Assembly: GCF_900109935.1 (NCBI RefSeq)
Contig: NZ_FOBV01000002.1
Location: 1 to 64,000 of the forward strand
DNA length: 64,000 nucleotides
Source: Chryseobacterium taichungense
GTDB taxonomy: Bacteria > Bacteroidota > Bacteroidia > Flavobacteriales > Weeksellaceae
Reading direction: 5' to 3'
This document shows, piece after piece, positions 1 to 9,031 of this stretch. The position numbers and the translations under genes are program-made. Position 1 is the first letter of the stretch. Every line of letters begins with the position of its first letter. The notes under the pieces were generated by a model, which saw only the letters and a program-made list of their open reading frames with translations, had not been told where the DNA came from and made no database searches.

Positions 1-2
1 AG

Positions 3-1061
3 ATCGGAATAGGAACAAGCATTCCGGATGCCAGTGCAGCTTTAGAAGTGGCTTCTACCAACAAAGGAATGCTGATTCCAAGGGTGGCTTTAATGAGTTC
101 TACCGATCAAACCACCATTTCTGCTCCGGCTACCGGATTGATGGTTTACAATACCGGAGCAAGCACTCTTACCTACAAAGGTTTTGTCTTCTGGAATGGA
201 ACAGAATGGAGACAGATTGATAATACAACAACTTTAAATCCTTCTATTACCGGATTAAATTGTAACAGTGTCTCTATAAGTCCTTCAACGTTCACCTCCG
301 GAACACCTTACACAGGTATATTAACCGTTTATTATTCAGGGGGAAATGGCGGAAGTTATCCCGCAGGAACTTCGTTTACACAAAATGGACTCACCTTTAC
401 CATGGATCAAGGCATGCTAAATAAAGGGAATGGTTACATAACTTATTCAGTTACAGGAACGCCAGACTTTACATCACCAACAACCATAACAGTACCTGTA
501 AGCTTTCTTGGATTTAGCTGTAATGCCACCATAGGATTAAATACTTCTCCGTTTGTAATTGGAGAAATTAGATCATCCAGAATATTTGTTAACGGAGCCT
601 CTTTTGCAGTTGGAGGCGGATCTAGAAATTTAATGACTGGTAAAGCACTTACAAATACTACAGTGACAAATAGAAAAGCGGCCTACGAAGAAACAACCAG
701 CAGCCAGAAAACCAAATTCATTTATATTAATGGATTAAGAATGGATTTCTTAGCTTATTCAAGTGGCCAATATGTTAGCCCCAAACTATATAATGCTACA
801 GCATCACCTATTACTTATAGCATATCATCATTATCAACAGGCAATTCATATGTTTATGGAGTTACAACTAATATTGCAGCAGGTCATTATAGCTATTATA
901 TAGACGGAGATGATGCTTTTGGAATGGGTGCAAATGATTCAGCGGAATATGTGAATGCTATGTTAACATTTCCTAACGGGGAATGGTATAACTGTACATG
1001 GCATGCAACAAATGATGGTACAAATTATTATTTCTATATGACGGCTCAGCGACTTAATTAG
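3..1061 (+). CDS. Surface/adhesin-like protein, 5'-truncated by window edge
   Basis: The reading frame is open from the first bases, so the gene starts before the window; the GTG at 48 is internal. The visible N-terminal part (IGIGTSIPDASAALEV, then STNKGMLIPRV) is a motif common at the start of Bacteroidetes cell-surface proteins and tail-fibre-like proteins. The rest is rich in Ser, Thr, Gly and Asn and looks like beta-rich extracellular sequence, with no enzyme motif seen. There is no T9SS C-terminal sorting domain that I recognise. The product is probably exported or surface displayed; the function is unknown. Confidence 0.75.
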   Translation: MGIGTSIPDASAALEVASTNKGMLIPRVALMSSTDQTTISAPATGLMVYNTGASTLTYKGFVFWNGTEWRQIDNTTTLNPSITGLNCNSVSISPSTFTSGTPYTGILTVYYSGGNGGSYPAGTSFTQNGLTFTMDQGMLNKGNGYITYSVTGTPDFTSPTTITVPVSFLGFSCNATIGLNTSPFVIGEIRSSRIFVNGASFAVGGGSRNLMTGKALTNTTVTNRKAAYEETTSSQKTKFIYINGLRMDFLAYSSGQYVSPKLYNATASPITYSISSLSTGNSYVYGVTTNIAAGHYSYYIDGDDAFGMGANDSAEYVNAMLTFPNGEWYNCTWHATNDGTNYYFYMTAQRLN

Positions 1062-1228
1062 GTTATTCAATGAGTAAATTAATTTTTAGCACAAAGATGT
1101 CGCGGATTGTAATCCATGATCTGATATAGAAAAATAAATGAGACCTAAACTTGAGGGTTTTTAAAACAAATAATCATTTTTAAAATAAATTACCCCGCAC
1201 TGCTACCCTGGATAAGCAATCAACGGTA

Positions 1229-1343
1229 GAGTACAACAAGCGGATTGTTTCGGTGCAAGCAAGGTGATTGTTAGGTAGCAAACAAGGGTCTTACTACGAG
1301 GCTAACAAGACGCTTGCTAGGTAGCAAGCAATCGGCTTGTGAT
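1229..1343. repeat. Array of five 23-bp imperfect palindromic units
   Basis: Units start at 1229, 1252, 1275, 1298 and 1321, exactly 23 bases apart. Each has a core close to CAAG-N3-CTTG (CAA-N5-TTG) at the same place in the unit. The fourth is the best palindrome: CTAACAAG, three bases, CTTGCTAG. Outside the core the units differ. A degenerate sixth unit may precede at about 1206. Because 23 is not a multiple of three, coding is excluded. See also 33796-34043. Confidence 0.8.
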
Positions 1344-1390
1344 AAAATGCAGTAATTTCTGTTCCGAATAAATTGCCATAATTATGAAAG

Positions 1391-1426
1391 GGAATCGTTT
1401 TAGTCAGTGAAAATGATTCCTCACTG
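1391..1426. other. Hairpin with an overlapping alternative hairpin
   Basis: GGAATCGTTTT (1391-1401) pairs with AAAATGATTCC (1410-1420) if one G-U pair is allowed, giving an 11-bp stem and an 8-base loop. CAGTGA (1405-1410), mostly in that loop, is also complementary to TCACTG (1421-1426). The two stems are mutually exclusive. No gene follows closely on either strand, so a regulatory role is not supported. Confidence 0.4.
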
Positions 1427-1552
1427 AAAGAAGCTGACAACTATTTCTTTAGTATAATGGTACTCTGGCTTTGGGATAGATTCCCGGCCGGAGTTTTTTG
1501 TGGCTTTGGTTACGCTCGGCAAACTTTGAGTGGGAGTGTTTGAGTAAGGACT

Positions 1553-3040
1553 GGTGGCTTCGAGTCGTCTCAGCCACCATTGAACGGAGGATACCAGACT
1601 CCCTTGTCATCCCGTAGGGATCTAAGTCCGAATCTTTCCAGGATAATGTTAACGATGCCGAGATTCCTACGTAATGACAAAAGTGTGTGGGTAGTGTTCG
1701 GGAGTTTTAGAGCGTGAGCTTTTTTCATTTCAGCTTGTCATCCTGAAAGGATCTAAACATTAAGTTTTCCACCATGCCACTCTGAGCATGTCGAAGGGTC
1801 GGTAAAATTCCCGTCGAAGAACAATAAAAGCTTCGACAAGCTCAGCCTGACATCGCAAATAATGATAACAAAAAGTCGTCGATTGACAGAGCCTGAGCGG
1901 AGTCGAAGGCCCGCATTACACTTGAAGGATTGGTGGCTTCGAGTCGCCTCAGCCACCATTGAACGGAGGATACCACGCTCCCTTGTCATCCCGTAGGGAT
2001 CTAAGTCCGAATCTTTCCAGGATAATGTTAATTAATGATGCCGAAATTCCTACGGAATGACAAAGTGTGTGGGTAGTGTTCGGGAGTTTTAGAGCGTGAG
2101 CTTTTTCCATTTCAGCTTGTCATCCTGAAAGGATCTAAACATTAAGTTTTCCACCATGCCACTCTGAGCATGTCGAAGGGTCGGTAAAATTCCCGTCGAA
2201 GAACAATAAAAGCTTCGACAAGCTCAGCCTGACATCGCAAATAATGATAACAAAAAGTCGTCGATTGACAGAGCCTGAGCGGAGTCGAAGGCCCGCATTA
2301 CACTTGAAGGATTGGTGGCTTCGAGTCGCCTCAGCCACCATTGAACGGAGGATACCACGCTCCCTTGTCATCCCGTAGGGATCTAAGCCCGAATCTTTCC
2401 AGGATAACTTTAAAAGCAATGCCGAGATTCCTACGGAATGACAAAAGTGTGTGGTAGTGTGTGAGGGGTTGGAGAGTTTTAGAGTATGAGTGTTCTAGCG
2501 TATTAGGGTGTATGGATATTCTACGGAACGACAAAAAAGTAGTCGGCTGGCGGCGCCTGAGCGGAGTCGAAGGCCCGCATTACACTTGAGGGATTGGTGG
2601 CTTCGAGTCGCCTCAGCCACCATTGAACGGAGGATACCACGCTCCCTTGTCATCCCGTAGGGATCTAAGCCTGAATCTTTCCAGGATAATGTTAATGATG
2701 CCGAGATTCCTACGGAATGACAAAGTAGGGGGAGAGTTTGAAGGTGGCTACAAGAGTTTCATTAAGATTCGCTATCATTTGCTGAGTGCTAACGCCTTTG
2801 CGCTCGAGAGAATGTGTATGTAGTATAATTTCTTGCGAACATAGCGTTAAAAATTAAAAGCTAATGTTACCCGCTATGTCGAGATTCCTACGGAATGACA
2901 AAAGTGTGTGGTAGTGTGTGACGGGTTGGAGAGTTTTAGAGTATGAGTGTTCTTGCGTATTAGGGTGTATGGATATTCTACGGAACGACAAAAAGTAGTC
3001 GGCTGGCGGCGCCTGAGCGGAGTCGAAGGCCCGCATTACA
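1553..3040. repeat. Compound intergenic repeat block, ~380-bp units
   Basis: A gene-free stretch. The marker GGTGGCTTCGAG recurs at 1553, 1932, 2314 and 2596, giving periods of 379, 382 and 282 bases; the last period lacks about 100 bases. Each unit contains an inverted pair, TTGTCATCCCGTAGGGATCT followed 30-40 bases later by AGATTCCTACGGAATGACAA, and a GGTGGCT/AGCCACC hairpin. Units also carry dispersed motifs such as CTTCGACAAGCTCAGCCTGA. Solitary half-sites recur at about 2516, 2878 and 2970. Segment 2745-2865 resembles the reverse complement of part of the 241-bp repeats near 33 kb. Confidence 0.85.
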
Positions 3041-3054
3041 AGAGATGAAATTTC

Positions 3055-4335
3055 TCAAACCTCCAGTTTCTTTTCTACTTCATTCGGATGATCGAGGCAG
3101 AACTGCAGTTGTTTTTTATCCAGCTGTTTTTCCCAGTTGGCTACGACTACTGTTGCAACGGAATTTCCGATTACATTGGTTAAGGCTCTGCATTCGCTCA
3201 TGAATTTATCGATTCCCAAAATTAAAGTCATTCCCGCAATCGGAATTTCGGGAACGACGGCCAGGGTAGCAGCTAATGTTACAAAACCAGCTCCTGTTAC
3301 CCCTGCCGCACCTTTTGAACTCAACATAGCCACTAAAAGCAGTATGATCTGTTTCTCGAGGGGGAGATGTATATTTAATGCCTGAGCAATAAATAAGGAA
3401 GCCAGTGTCATATAGATATTCGTGCCGTCAAGGTTGAAAGAATATCCTGTAGGGACTACAAGTCCGACAATAGCTCTGGAACATCCTGCTTTCTCAAGTT
3501 TTTCCATAATTCCCGGAAGTGCAGATTCTGAAGAGCTGGTTCCCAGAACCAACAGAAGTTCTTCTTTTAGGAAATACATTAATTTAAAGATATTAAATCC
3601 ATTATACCATGCAACCGCTCCAAGCACCAGGACAACAAAAAGAGCTGATGTTATATAAAAAGTTCCGACAAGAAAAATGAGATTCAGAACGGAGTGTAAC
3701 CCGTACTTGCCAATGGTAAAAGCCATCGCCCCGAATGCTCCTATCGGAGCCAGCTTCATGAGCATATGAACAATTTTAAACACTGGAGTGGAAAGGTCCT
3801 GTAGGAATTCCGTAATCTTCCGGCTTTTTTCTTTTGTTAAAACCAAAGCAACACCCATTAAAATTGCTACCAGCAATACCTGAAGTATATTTTCTCCCAC
3901 GAGCGGACTAAAAAGGGTTTCCGGGATGATATTCATAATGAAGCCGGTGAGGGTAGACTCATGGGCCTTCTGCTGGTACTGGGAAACGTCTCCCGAAAGG
4001 GTAGAAGGGTCTATGTTAAGACCATGCCCGGGTTGTAAAATATTTCCGACAATCAGTCCGATGATCAGCGCCAGTGTTGAGAATGTCAAAAAGTAAATCA
4101 TGGCTTTAATGGCAATTCTTCCTACTTTCTTCAGGTCCGTCATGTGGGCTATTCCTAACGTAAGGGTAATGAAGATCACGGGAGCGATAATCATTTTAAC
4201 CAGTTTTATGAATCCGTCACCCAGCGGTTTCATCTTTTCTCCGAATTCCGGATAAAATCTTCCTAAAAGAATTCCGGCCAGAATAGCTATGATGACCTGA
4301 AAATATAGCTGCTGATAAAGTTTTTTTGCTTTCAA
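3055..4335 (-). CDS. dctA: C4-dicarboxylate:cation symporter (DctA/GltP family)
   Basis: A 426-aa inner-membrane carrier of the dicarboxylate/amino acid:cation symporter family. It carries the family signatures GTSSSE (265-270) in the first re-entrant loop, [12 protein letters not shown] (297-308) and, near the C-terminus, [16 protein letters not shown], which resembles the DctA form rather than glutamate carriers. It probably imports succinate, fumarate or malate with cations. The start is TTG at 4335; no in-frame ATG lies just upstream. Length is normal for the family. The stop is followed by the repeat block, and no clear terminator is seen. Confidence 0.88.
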   Translation of the reverse strand: MKAKKLYQQLYFQVIIAILAGILLGRFYPEFGEKMKPLGDGFIKLVKMIIAPVIFITLTLGIAHMTDLKKVGRIAIKAMIYFLTFSTLALIIGLIVGNILQPGHGLNIDPSTLSGDVSQYQQKAHESTLTGFIMNIIPETLFSPLVGENILQVLLVAILMGVALVLTKEKSRKITEFLQDLSTPVFKIVHMLMKLAPIGAFGAMAFTIGKYGLHSVLNLIFLVGTFYITSALFVVLVLGAVAWYNGFNIFKLMYFLKEELLLVLGTSSSESALPGIMEKLEKAGCSRAIVGLVVPTGYSFNLDGTNIYMTLASLFIAQALNIHLPLEKQIILLLVAMLSSKGAAGVTGAGFVTLAATLAVVPEIPIAGMTLILGIDKFMSECRALTNVIGNSVATVVVANWEKQLDKKQLQFCLDHPNEVEKKLEV

Positions 4336-4400
4336 TGAAATTGTTTTGAGAAGCGAAAATTATGAAAAAATTATTGTTTGATATGATAAATGTCAGTAAA

Positions 4401-4433
4401 AGTTTCGGCGGTGCTGAAAGCACCGCCGAAACT
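4401..4433 (-). terminator. Strong hairpin, probable ancestral ggt terminator
   Basis: Perfect 15-bp inverted repeat: AGTTTCGGCGGTGCT, GAA loop, AGCACCGCCGAAACT, with a short T-run on the minus-strand side. Removing the IS982 element and one target duplication would place it about 25 bases after the ggt stop codon, a typical terminator position. Confidence 0.7.
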
Positions 4434-4445
4434 GTATTATTTTAT

Positions 4446-5439
4446 TATTTAAACCCGTTGTGCATTTTAAATAATGCTAATTTTAATATTATTAATATTT
4501 CTATCAAAAATCACTTTATTAATGTATTGTATAACAGTTAAAGAAGTGATTTTTGATATTATTCTGGTTTTAAATCCAGAGAATGTTTTTGCATAATTTC
4601 TTCTGATCATGAACTGATCACAAAGTTGAGAAAATAAAGTTTCAATTCTTTTTCGTTTCTTTTTGAATGCATAAAACTGAGGTTTATAATATTTTTGATT
4701 TTTCCTTTTTGGAGTATCAAGCCTAATATTGGCTGTTTCAAATAAATTCAGCTGTATACTTTCAGATAAATAGCCTTTATCTCCAATCAAAATACAATCG
4801 GACATTTGATGCTGAATATCCTTTAGATAATGAATATCATGTACAGAAGCTGCACTGAGATCCACACTTTGAAAAACTCCGCTTACAGAACATACCGCAT
4901 GCAGTTTGTAACCATAGAAAGATATTTTTTGAGAAGCACAAAATCCTCTATCGGGAAAACTAAATTCTGCTTCTTTACAGACCTTGGAACGAGTACTTCT
5001 GGATATTTTGCAAACTTCCAAAGGCATACTATCCACAATGAAATAATTCTCAAATTCATTAAATATTTCGGATAATTGTAGTCTTATGCTGTTTGTAAAG
5101 TCAATTAACCTTCTTCTACGACGATTGTAAACGGTTCTTTCTATCTTGTTTATAAAGAATGCGGGTAAGATTCTAAATAAATGATTTTCGCTGTCGATTC
5201 CCATATATTCAGCGGTTAAGCTCAAGCTAATTAATTCCAGATCACTCAACCTAGGCCTTCGGCGTTGATACTCTAGAAGATGATCATTGGATATTTTTCT
5301 TAAAACTTCCAAAATTCTTTCGTAATTTGCTTGCAAGTTGTTCATTGTAAATGTTTTGTGGTAAAAACAATTTACTGATTATCAATCAAATGAACAACTT
5401 TATTCTTTTTTTAATCATAACGCACAACGGGTTATTTAA
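4446..5439 (-). mobile_element. IS982-family insertion sequence, intact, with target duplication
   Basis: The element spans 4453-5432 (980 bp). Its ends are inverted copies starting ACCCGTTGTGC. It is flanked by the direct repeat TATTTAA at 4446-4452 and 5433-5439, a 7-bp target-site duplication; one more base could belong to either end. It carries a single full-length transposase gene. Size, AC-starting ends and the duplication fit IS982, the family of Riemerella ISRa1. Intact ends and duplication suggest recent insertion. Confidence 0.9.
4467..5345 (-). CDS. IS982 family transposase
   Basis: A 292-aa DDE transposase filling the IS element. Likely catalytic residues are D105 (FIVDSMP), D189 (LIGDKGYLS) and E235 (KRIETLFSQ), matching the IS982 pattern. 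There is an N-terminal helical DNA-binding region and a basic segment around 225-235. The start is ATG at 5345, close inside the right terminal repeat; the stop lies just inside the left. No frameshift or stop interrupts it, so it may be active. It cuts and moves the element between the terminal repeats. Confidence 0.93.
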   Translation of the reverse strand: MNNLQANYERILEVLRKISNDHLLEYQRRRPRLSDLELISLSLTAEYMGIDSENHLFRILPAFFINKIERTVYNRRRRRLIDFTNSIRLQLSEIFNEFENYFIVDSMPLEVCKISRSTRSKVCKEAEFSFPDRGFCASQKISFYGYKLHAVCSVSGVFQSVDLSAASVHDIHYLKDIQHQMSDCILIGDKGYLSESIQLNLFETANIRLDTPKRKNQKYYKPQFYAFKKKRKRIETLFSQLCDQFMIRRNYAKTFSGFKTRIISKITSLTVIQYINKVIFDRNINNIKISII

Positions 5440-5445
5440 ATATGA

Positions 5446-7131
5446 TTATTCAACCGCTACAGAGTCATCGCCTCTGCCATCAGCAACCGCATGAATACTT
5501 CCGTCATCGTCCATTAAAATCAATTCTGTTCTTCCGATCTGTCCCTTTCTTTCCGCTTTATATCCTAATTTTTCCAACTCTGTAATGGTTGTTTCAGGAA
5601 AGTTTTTCTCAAAAGCGACAATCTCCGGAAGCCACTGGTGATGGAATTTCGGAGAATTGACCGCAATATTGGCGGTAAGCTTAAAATCAATAACATCAAC
5701 AACAGACTGGTATACCGACGTAGGAATGGTAGTTCCTCCAGGCGTTCCTACCACCATATAAGGTTTACCACCTTTCATAATGATCGTCGGTGTCATGGAA
5801 GAAAGCATTCTCTTGTTGGGCTGGATAGAGTTGGCCTCTCCGCCTACAGCTCCGAACATGTTGGGAACACCCGGCTTTATGGAAAAATCATCCATTTCAT
5901 TGTTCAGGAAAAAACCGGCTCCGGATACCACGACTTTGCTTCCGTATAATCCGTTTAAGGTGGTCGTGACAGCAGCGGCATTTCCTTCTTTATCAATAAC
6001 TGAAATATGGGTGGTTTGTGTAGATTCTGCAGGTTGTTTAATTATTTTTCCGACCTCTGCGCTCGCTGTGGCTTTCTGAAAGCTGAAACTTTTCCATCTG
6101 CTTTTTAAATATTCATCGGAGATCAGGTATGAAGTTTTATCCTGAATGAAATCGGGATCGCCCATATATTCTGCTCTGTCAGCATACGCTCTTCTTTCGG
6201 CTTCCACCATGATCTGAACTGCTTTTGTCGAATTCAGTTGATATTTTTCCAGATTTTCATAACTCGCCATTTTTAACATCTGAGCAAGTAAAATCCCGCC
6301 GCTTGAAGGCAATGGCATCGATACTACATTATTTCCTTTATAGTCAAATTCCAAGGCTTTTCTTTCGGCAACTTTGTAATTTTTTAAATCTTCCAGAGTA
6401 ATAATCCCATTTCCTTTTTTCATTTCAGAAATAATAAGTCCTGCAGTTTTGCCTTCATAGAAACCTTTCTGTCCGTATTTCTGAATGAGTTTTAACGTTT
6501 GAGCCAGTTCTTTCTGGATTAGGAGATCACCCGTCTTCCAGGGAATGTCTTTTACGAAAGCAATATTACTCTTATTATGTTTCTGAAAGTATTCTTTATG
6601 GGCATTTAATAAATCTGCTTCCTGGCGGGTTATGGCAAATCCTTTTTCTGCTAAATCTATCGCTGGCTGAATAAGCTTATCCATAGGAAGTTTGCAGTAC
6701 TTTACCGTTGCAAAAAAGCCTGCCACACTTCCGGGAACACCGACCGCCAGTCTTCCGTTTTGGGAAAGATCGGTATCAGCCTTTCCGCTTTTGTCTGTAT
6801 ACATGTCGTGGCTGGCCTTGTGAGGTGCAGTCTCCCGGTAGTCAATCGTAAATCTTTCACCATTGTTTTTGACACCCACTAAAAATCCACCCCCTCCTAT
6901 ATTACCTGCCTGAGGATAAACAACGGCAAGCGCATATTGCGTCGCTATTACAGCATCATAAGCATTGCCCCCCATTCTGAGTATTTTCGCACCAGCTTCG
7001 CTCGCCAGCGGATGGGCCGAAACCACAACTCCCTTATTCCTTACCTTAACTTCTTTTACAATATTGAAATCGGTGTATTGTGCTGAAACTGTGTTAGTAA
7101 TTAGAATAAGTAAAATGATAATCTTTTTCAT
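5446..7131 (-). CDS. ggt: Gamma-glutamyltransferase
   Basis: A 561-aa secreted Ntn hydrolase that cleaves gamma-glutamyl bonds, for example in glutathione, and transfers or hydrolyses the glutamyl group. It has an N-terminal signal peptide ending near VSAQ (residue 18). The autoprocessing site and nucleophile is the first Thr of TTHISV (T373), and the small-subunit motifs SSMTPTII and GTPGGTTIPTS are present. Length is normal. It is transcribed away from the divergent threonine dehydrogenase gene. The IS982 insertion 7 bases past its stop separates it from its likely terminator, so its transcripts may now run into the IS, antisense to nothing but collinear with the transposase. Confidence 0.95.
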   Translation of the reverse strand: MKKIIILLILITNTVSAQYTDFNIVKEVKVRNKGVVVSAHPLASEAGAKILRMGGNAYDAVIATQYALAVVYPQAGNIGGGGFLVGVKNNGERFTIDYRETAPHKASHDMYTDKSGKADTDLSQNGRLAVGVPGSVAGFFATVKYCKLPMDKLIQPAIDLAEKGFAITRQEADLLNAHKEYFQKHNKSNIAFVKDIPWKTGDLLIQKELAQTLKLIQKYGQKGFYEGKTAGLIISEMKKGNGIITLEDLKNYKVAERKALEFDYKGNNVVSMPLPSSGGILLAQMLKMASYENLEKYQLNSTKAVQIMVEAERRAYADRAEYMGDPDFIQDKTSYLISDEYLKSRWKSFSFQKATASAEVGKIIKQPAESTQTTHISVIDKEGNAAAVTTTLNGLYGSKVVVSGAGFFLNNEMDDFSIKPGVPNMFGAVGGEANSIQPNKRMLSSMTPTIIMKGGKPYMVVGTPGGTTIPTSVYQSVVDVIDFKLTANIAVNSPKFHHQWLPEIVAFEKNFPETTITELEKLGYKAERKGQIGRTELILMDDDGSIHAVADGRGDDSVAVE

Positions 7132-7187
7132 TTGTAAATTTTATAATCCAATTTACAATTTTCTTTTAAGATAGGCTTTAAAATATT

Positions 7188-7195
7188 TACTTTTG
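7188..7195 (+). promoter_or_regulatory. Bacteroidetes -7 box for threonine dehydrogenase
   Basis: TACTTTTG matches TAnnTTTG, 27 bases before the ATG at 7222. No convincing -33 TTG is seen. Confidence 0.5.
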
Positions 7196-7221
7196 CTTTC
7201 ATCAACTAATAAAAATCAAAA

Positions 7222-8184
7222 ATGGAATCCCACACGGAAAGAATACTTATTACAGGTGCCTTAGGACAGATCGGTACCGAGCTTACAAACAGACTTGTCC
7301 AAATTCACGGCGCTGAAAATGTAGTGGCTTCAGGCCTTGACAGATGGCAGAAAGGAATTACTTCAGCAGGACATTATGAAAGGATGGATGTTACCAACAC
7401 TCAGCTGGTAAGACAGGTCGTAAAAGATTATGAGATCACTACGGTTTACCACCTGGCTTCATTATTGTCAGGTACTTCTGAAAAGCAGCCTGTTTTTGCA
7501 TGGAAACTTAATCTTGAGCCTCTTCTTCATTTTTGTGAAATGGCAAAGGAAGGTCTTATTCAGAAGATATTCTGGCCAAGCTCGATCGCTGTTTTCGGGA
7601 AAGGGATTCCCAAGGAAAATGTAGGTCAGGATGTCGTGCTGAACCCAACAACAGTATACGGAATATCAAAAATGGCAGGAGAAAAATGGTGCGAGTATTA
7701 TTTCGATAAGCATGGGGTAGATGTAAGAAGTATACGATACCCGGGACTGATTTCATGGAAGACGCCAGCCGGTGGAGGAACAACAGATTATGCCGTTGAG
7801 ATTTTTTACGAGGCTATTGAAGAAGGGAAGTATACCAGCTTCATTTCTGAAAATACAGGAATGCCGATGTTGTATATGGATGATGCGATCAACGCGACTT
7901 TAAAATTAATGGAAGCACCGAAGGAGAATCTTACCGTTCGTTCATCATACAATTTGGGAGGAATGTCTTTTACCCCAAAAGAACTGGCTGAAGAAATCAA
8001 AAAAGAAATTCCGGATTTTAAGATCGATTATAAGCCGGATTTCAGACAACAAATTGCAGACTCATGGCCGGCATCAATTGATGATTCTGTGGCCAAAAAA
8101 GACTGGGGATTATCTTATGAATTTGGAATTTCGGAGATGACTAAAGATATGATCAAGAACCTTAAATTGAAGTTAGGAAAGTAG
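7222..8184 (+). CDS. L-threonine 3-dehydrogenase, SDR type
   Basis: A 320-aa extended short-chain dehydrogenase. It has the NAD-binding motif GALGQIG (12-18) and the catalytic Y146xxxK150 (VYGISK), with a Ser in WPSSIAVFG about 25 residues earlier. The sequence pattern, including YPGLISW and TPAGGGTTDYAVEIFY, is that of the epimerase-like threonine dehydrogenase described from Flavobacterium frigidimaris, not the zinc-dependent Tdh of E. coli. It would oxidise L-threonine to 2-amino-3-oxobutyrate with NAD in the cytoplasm. Monocistronic, divergent from ggt. Confidence 0.88.
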   Translation: MESHTERILITGALGQIGTELTNRLVQIHGAENVVASGLDRWQKGITSAGHYERMDVTNTQLVRQVVKDYEITTVYHLASLLSGTSEKQPVFAWKLNLEPLLHFCEMAKEGLIQKIFWPSSIAVFGKGIPKENVGQDVVLNPTTVYGISKMAGEKWCEYYFDKHGVDVRSIRYPGLISWKTPAGGGTTDYAVEIFYEAIEEGKYTSFISENTGMPMLYMDDAINATLKLMEAPKENLTVRSSYNLGGMSFTPKELAEEIKKEIPDFKIDYKPDFRQQIADSWPASIDDSVAKKDWGLSYEFGISEMTKDMIKNLKLKLGK

Positions 8185-8272
8185 TTTTAGATGTAAAGTT
8201 ATACTTTAAATAGAATTACTCTTAACATTTGATTTTTAATTATTTTCAAATTTTATCTAAAATTAAATTGAT

Positions 8273-9025
8273 ATGGTATTATTAACTTTTAACATCATTA
8301 ATATTGAAGCTTCATGCAAAAATGAAGCACAGGTATCCGATGTTGAAAGGCTGAAAATTTCAATCGATAATACAAAAGCGATTCTGAGAATTTTAGATAT
8401 TCATGATATAAAAGCGAGCTTTTTTGTGGAGATTTCTATTGCGGAAAAGCTTCAGGATTTATTAAAAGCAATTTCATCCAAAGGGCATGAAATTGCTTTT
8501 TACAATAAAGATTCTATCGTAGAAGAAGTTGAAAATACGAAGATATTTGTTCAGGAACTTTTAGAAAAACAGGTTAGGGGAATCCGTCAAAAAGAAATAA
8601 AAATCCCGCCTCAAAATTTGAAGCTGATGGAATTTAGCTACATTTCAAATATCGATAATGCCAATATCCTTTTTCCCTTCAAACGCCTGAAAAGGACTAC
8701 GGAAATTGTTGAGGAAGACGGATTAAGTATTGTTCCTGAAAGTATTTCCCCATACAGTCAACTGCCTTATAATGATTTTGTATTCCAGGTGCTGCCGATG
8801 AAATATTATCAGAATATGGTTTTTGAAACCTTGAAGAATGATGATTTTGTTTTGATTTATTTAAATTCGTGGCAGTTTACAGATTTCGGTAAGTATCATT
8901 TTGATGTTCCTTTTTACAGAAGGTTGAATTCCGGCAAAAAAATGGAGGACAAACTGGATGCCCTCCTTAGTTGGATTAACGAGAAAGAAATGGCTACTTC
9001 CCGTATGAAAGATTATATATTTTAA
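8273..9025 (+). CDS. Degenerate polysaccharide deacetylase-like protein
   Basis: A 250-aa cytoplasmic-looking protein (no signal peptide). It resembles NodB-type polysaccharide deacetylases with the C-terminal part seen in PEP-CTERM/XrtA-linked members: ILDIHDIKASFFV, then KGHEIAFYNKDS, then a C-terminal SWQFTDFGKYHFDVPFYRR region. The metal ligands are not kept: the usual HxxxH after GHEI reads FYNKDS, and the Asp pair near the N-terminus is absent. I infer a non-catalytic or repurposed homologue. It stops 6 bases before the converging methyltransferase stop. Family assignment is moderate; catalytic loss is read directly from the sequence. Confidence 0.6.
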   Translation: MVLLTFNIINIEASCKNEAQVSDVERLKISIDNTKAILRILDIHDIKASFFVEISIAEKLQDLLKAISSKGHEIAFYNKDSIVEEVENTKIFVQELLEKQVRGIRQKEIKIPPQNLKLMEFSYISNIDNANILFPFKRLKRTTEIVEEDGLSIVPESISPYSQLPYNDFVFQVLPMKYYQNMVFETLKNDDFVLIYLNSWQFTDFGKYHFDVPFYRRLNSGKKMEDKLDALLSWINEKEMATSRMKDYIF

Positions 9026-9031
9026 ATTCCA

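Noticed and set aside
1753..2534. Open frames of 67-94 codons on the minus strand in the repeat block
   Set aside because: They are translated copies of the same intergenic repeat; the same peptide occurs twice because the DNA is duplicated, and the hairpin halves explain the sequence better than coding.
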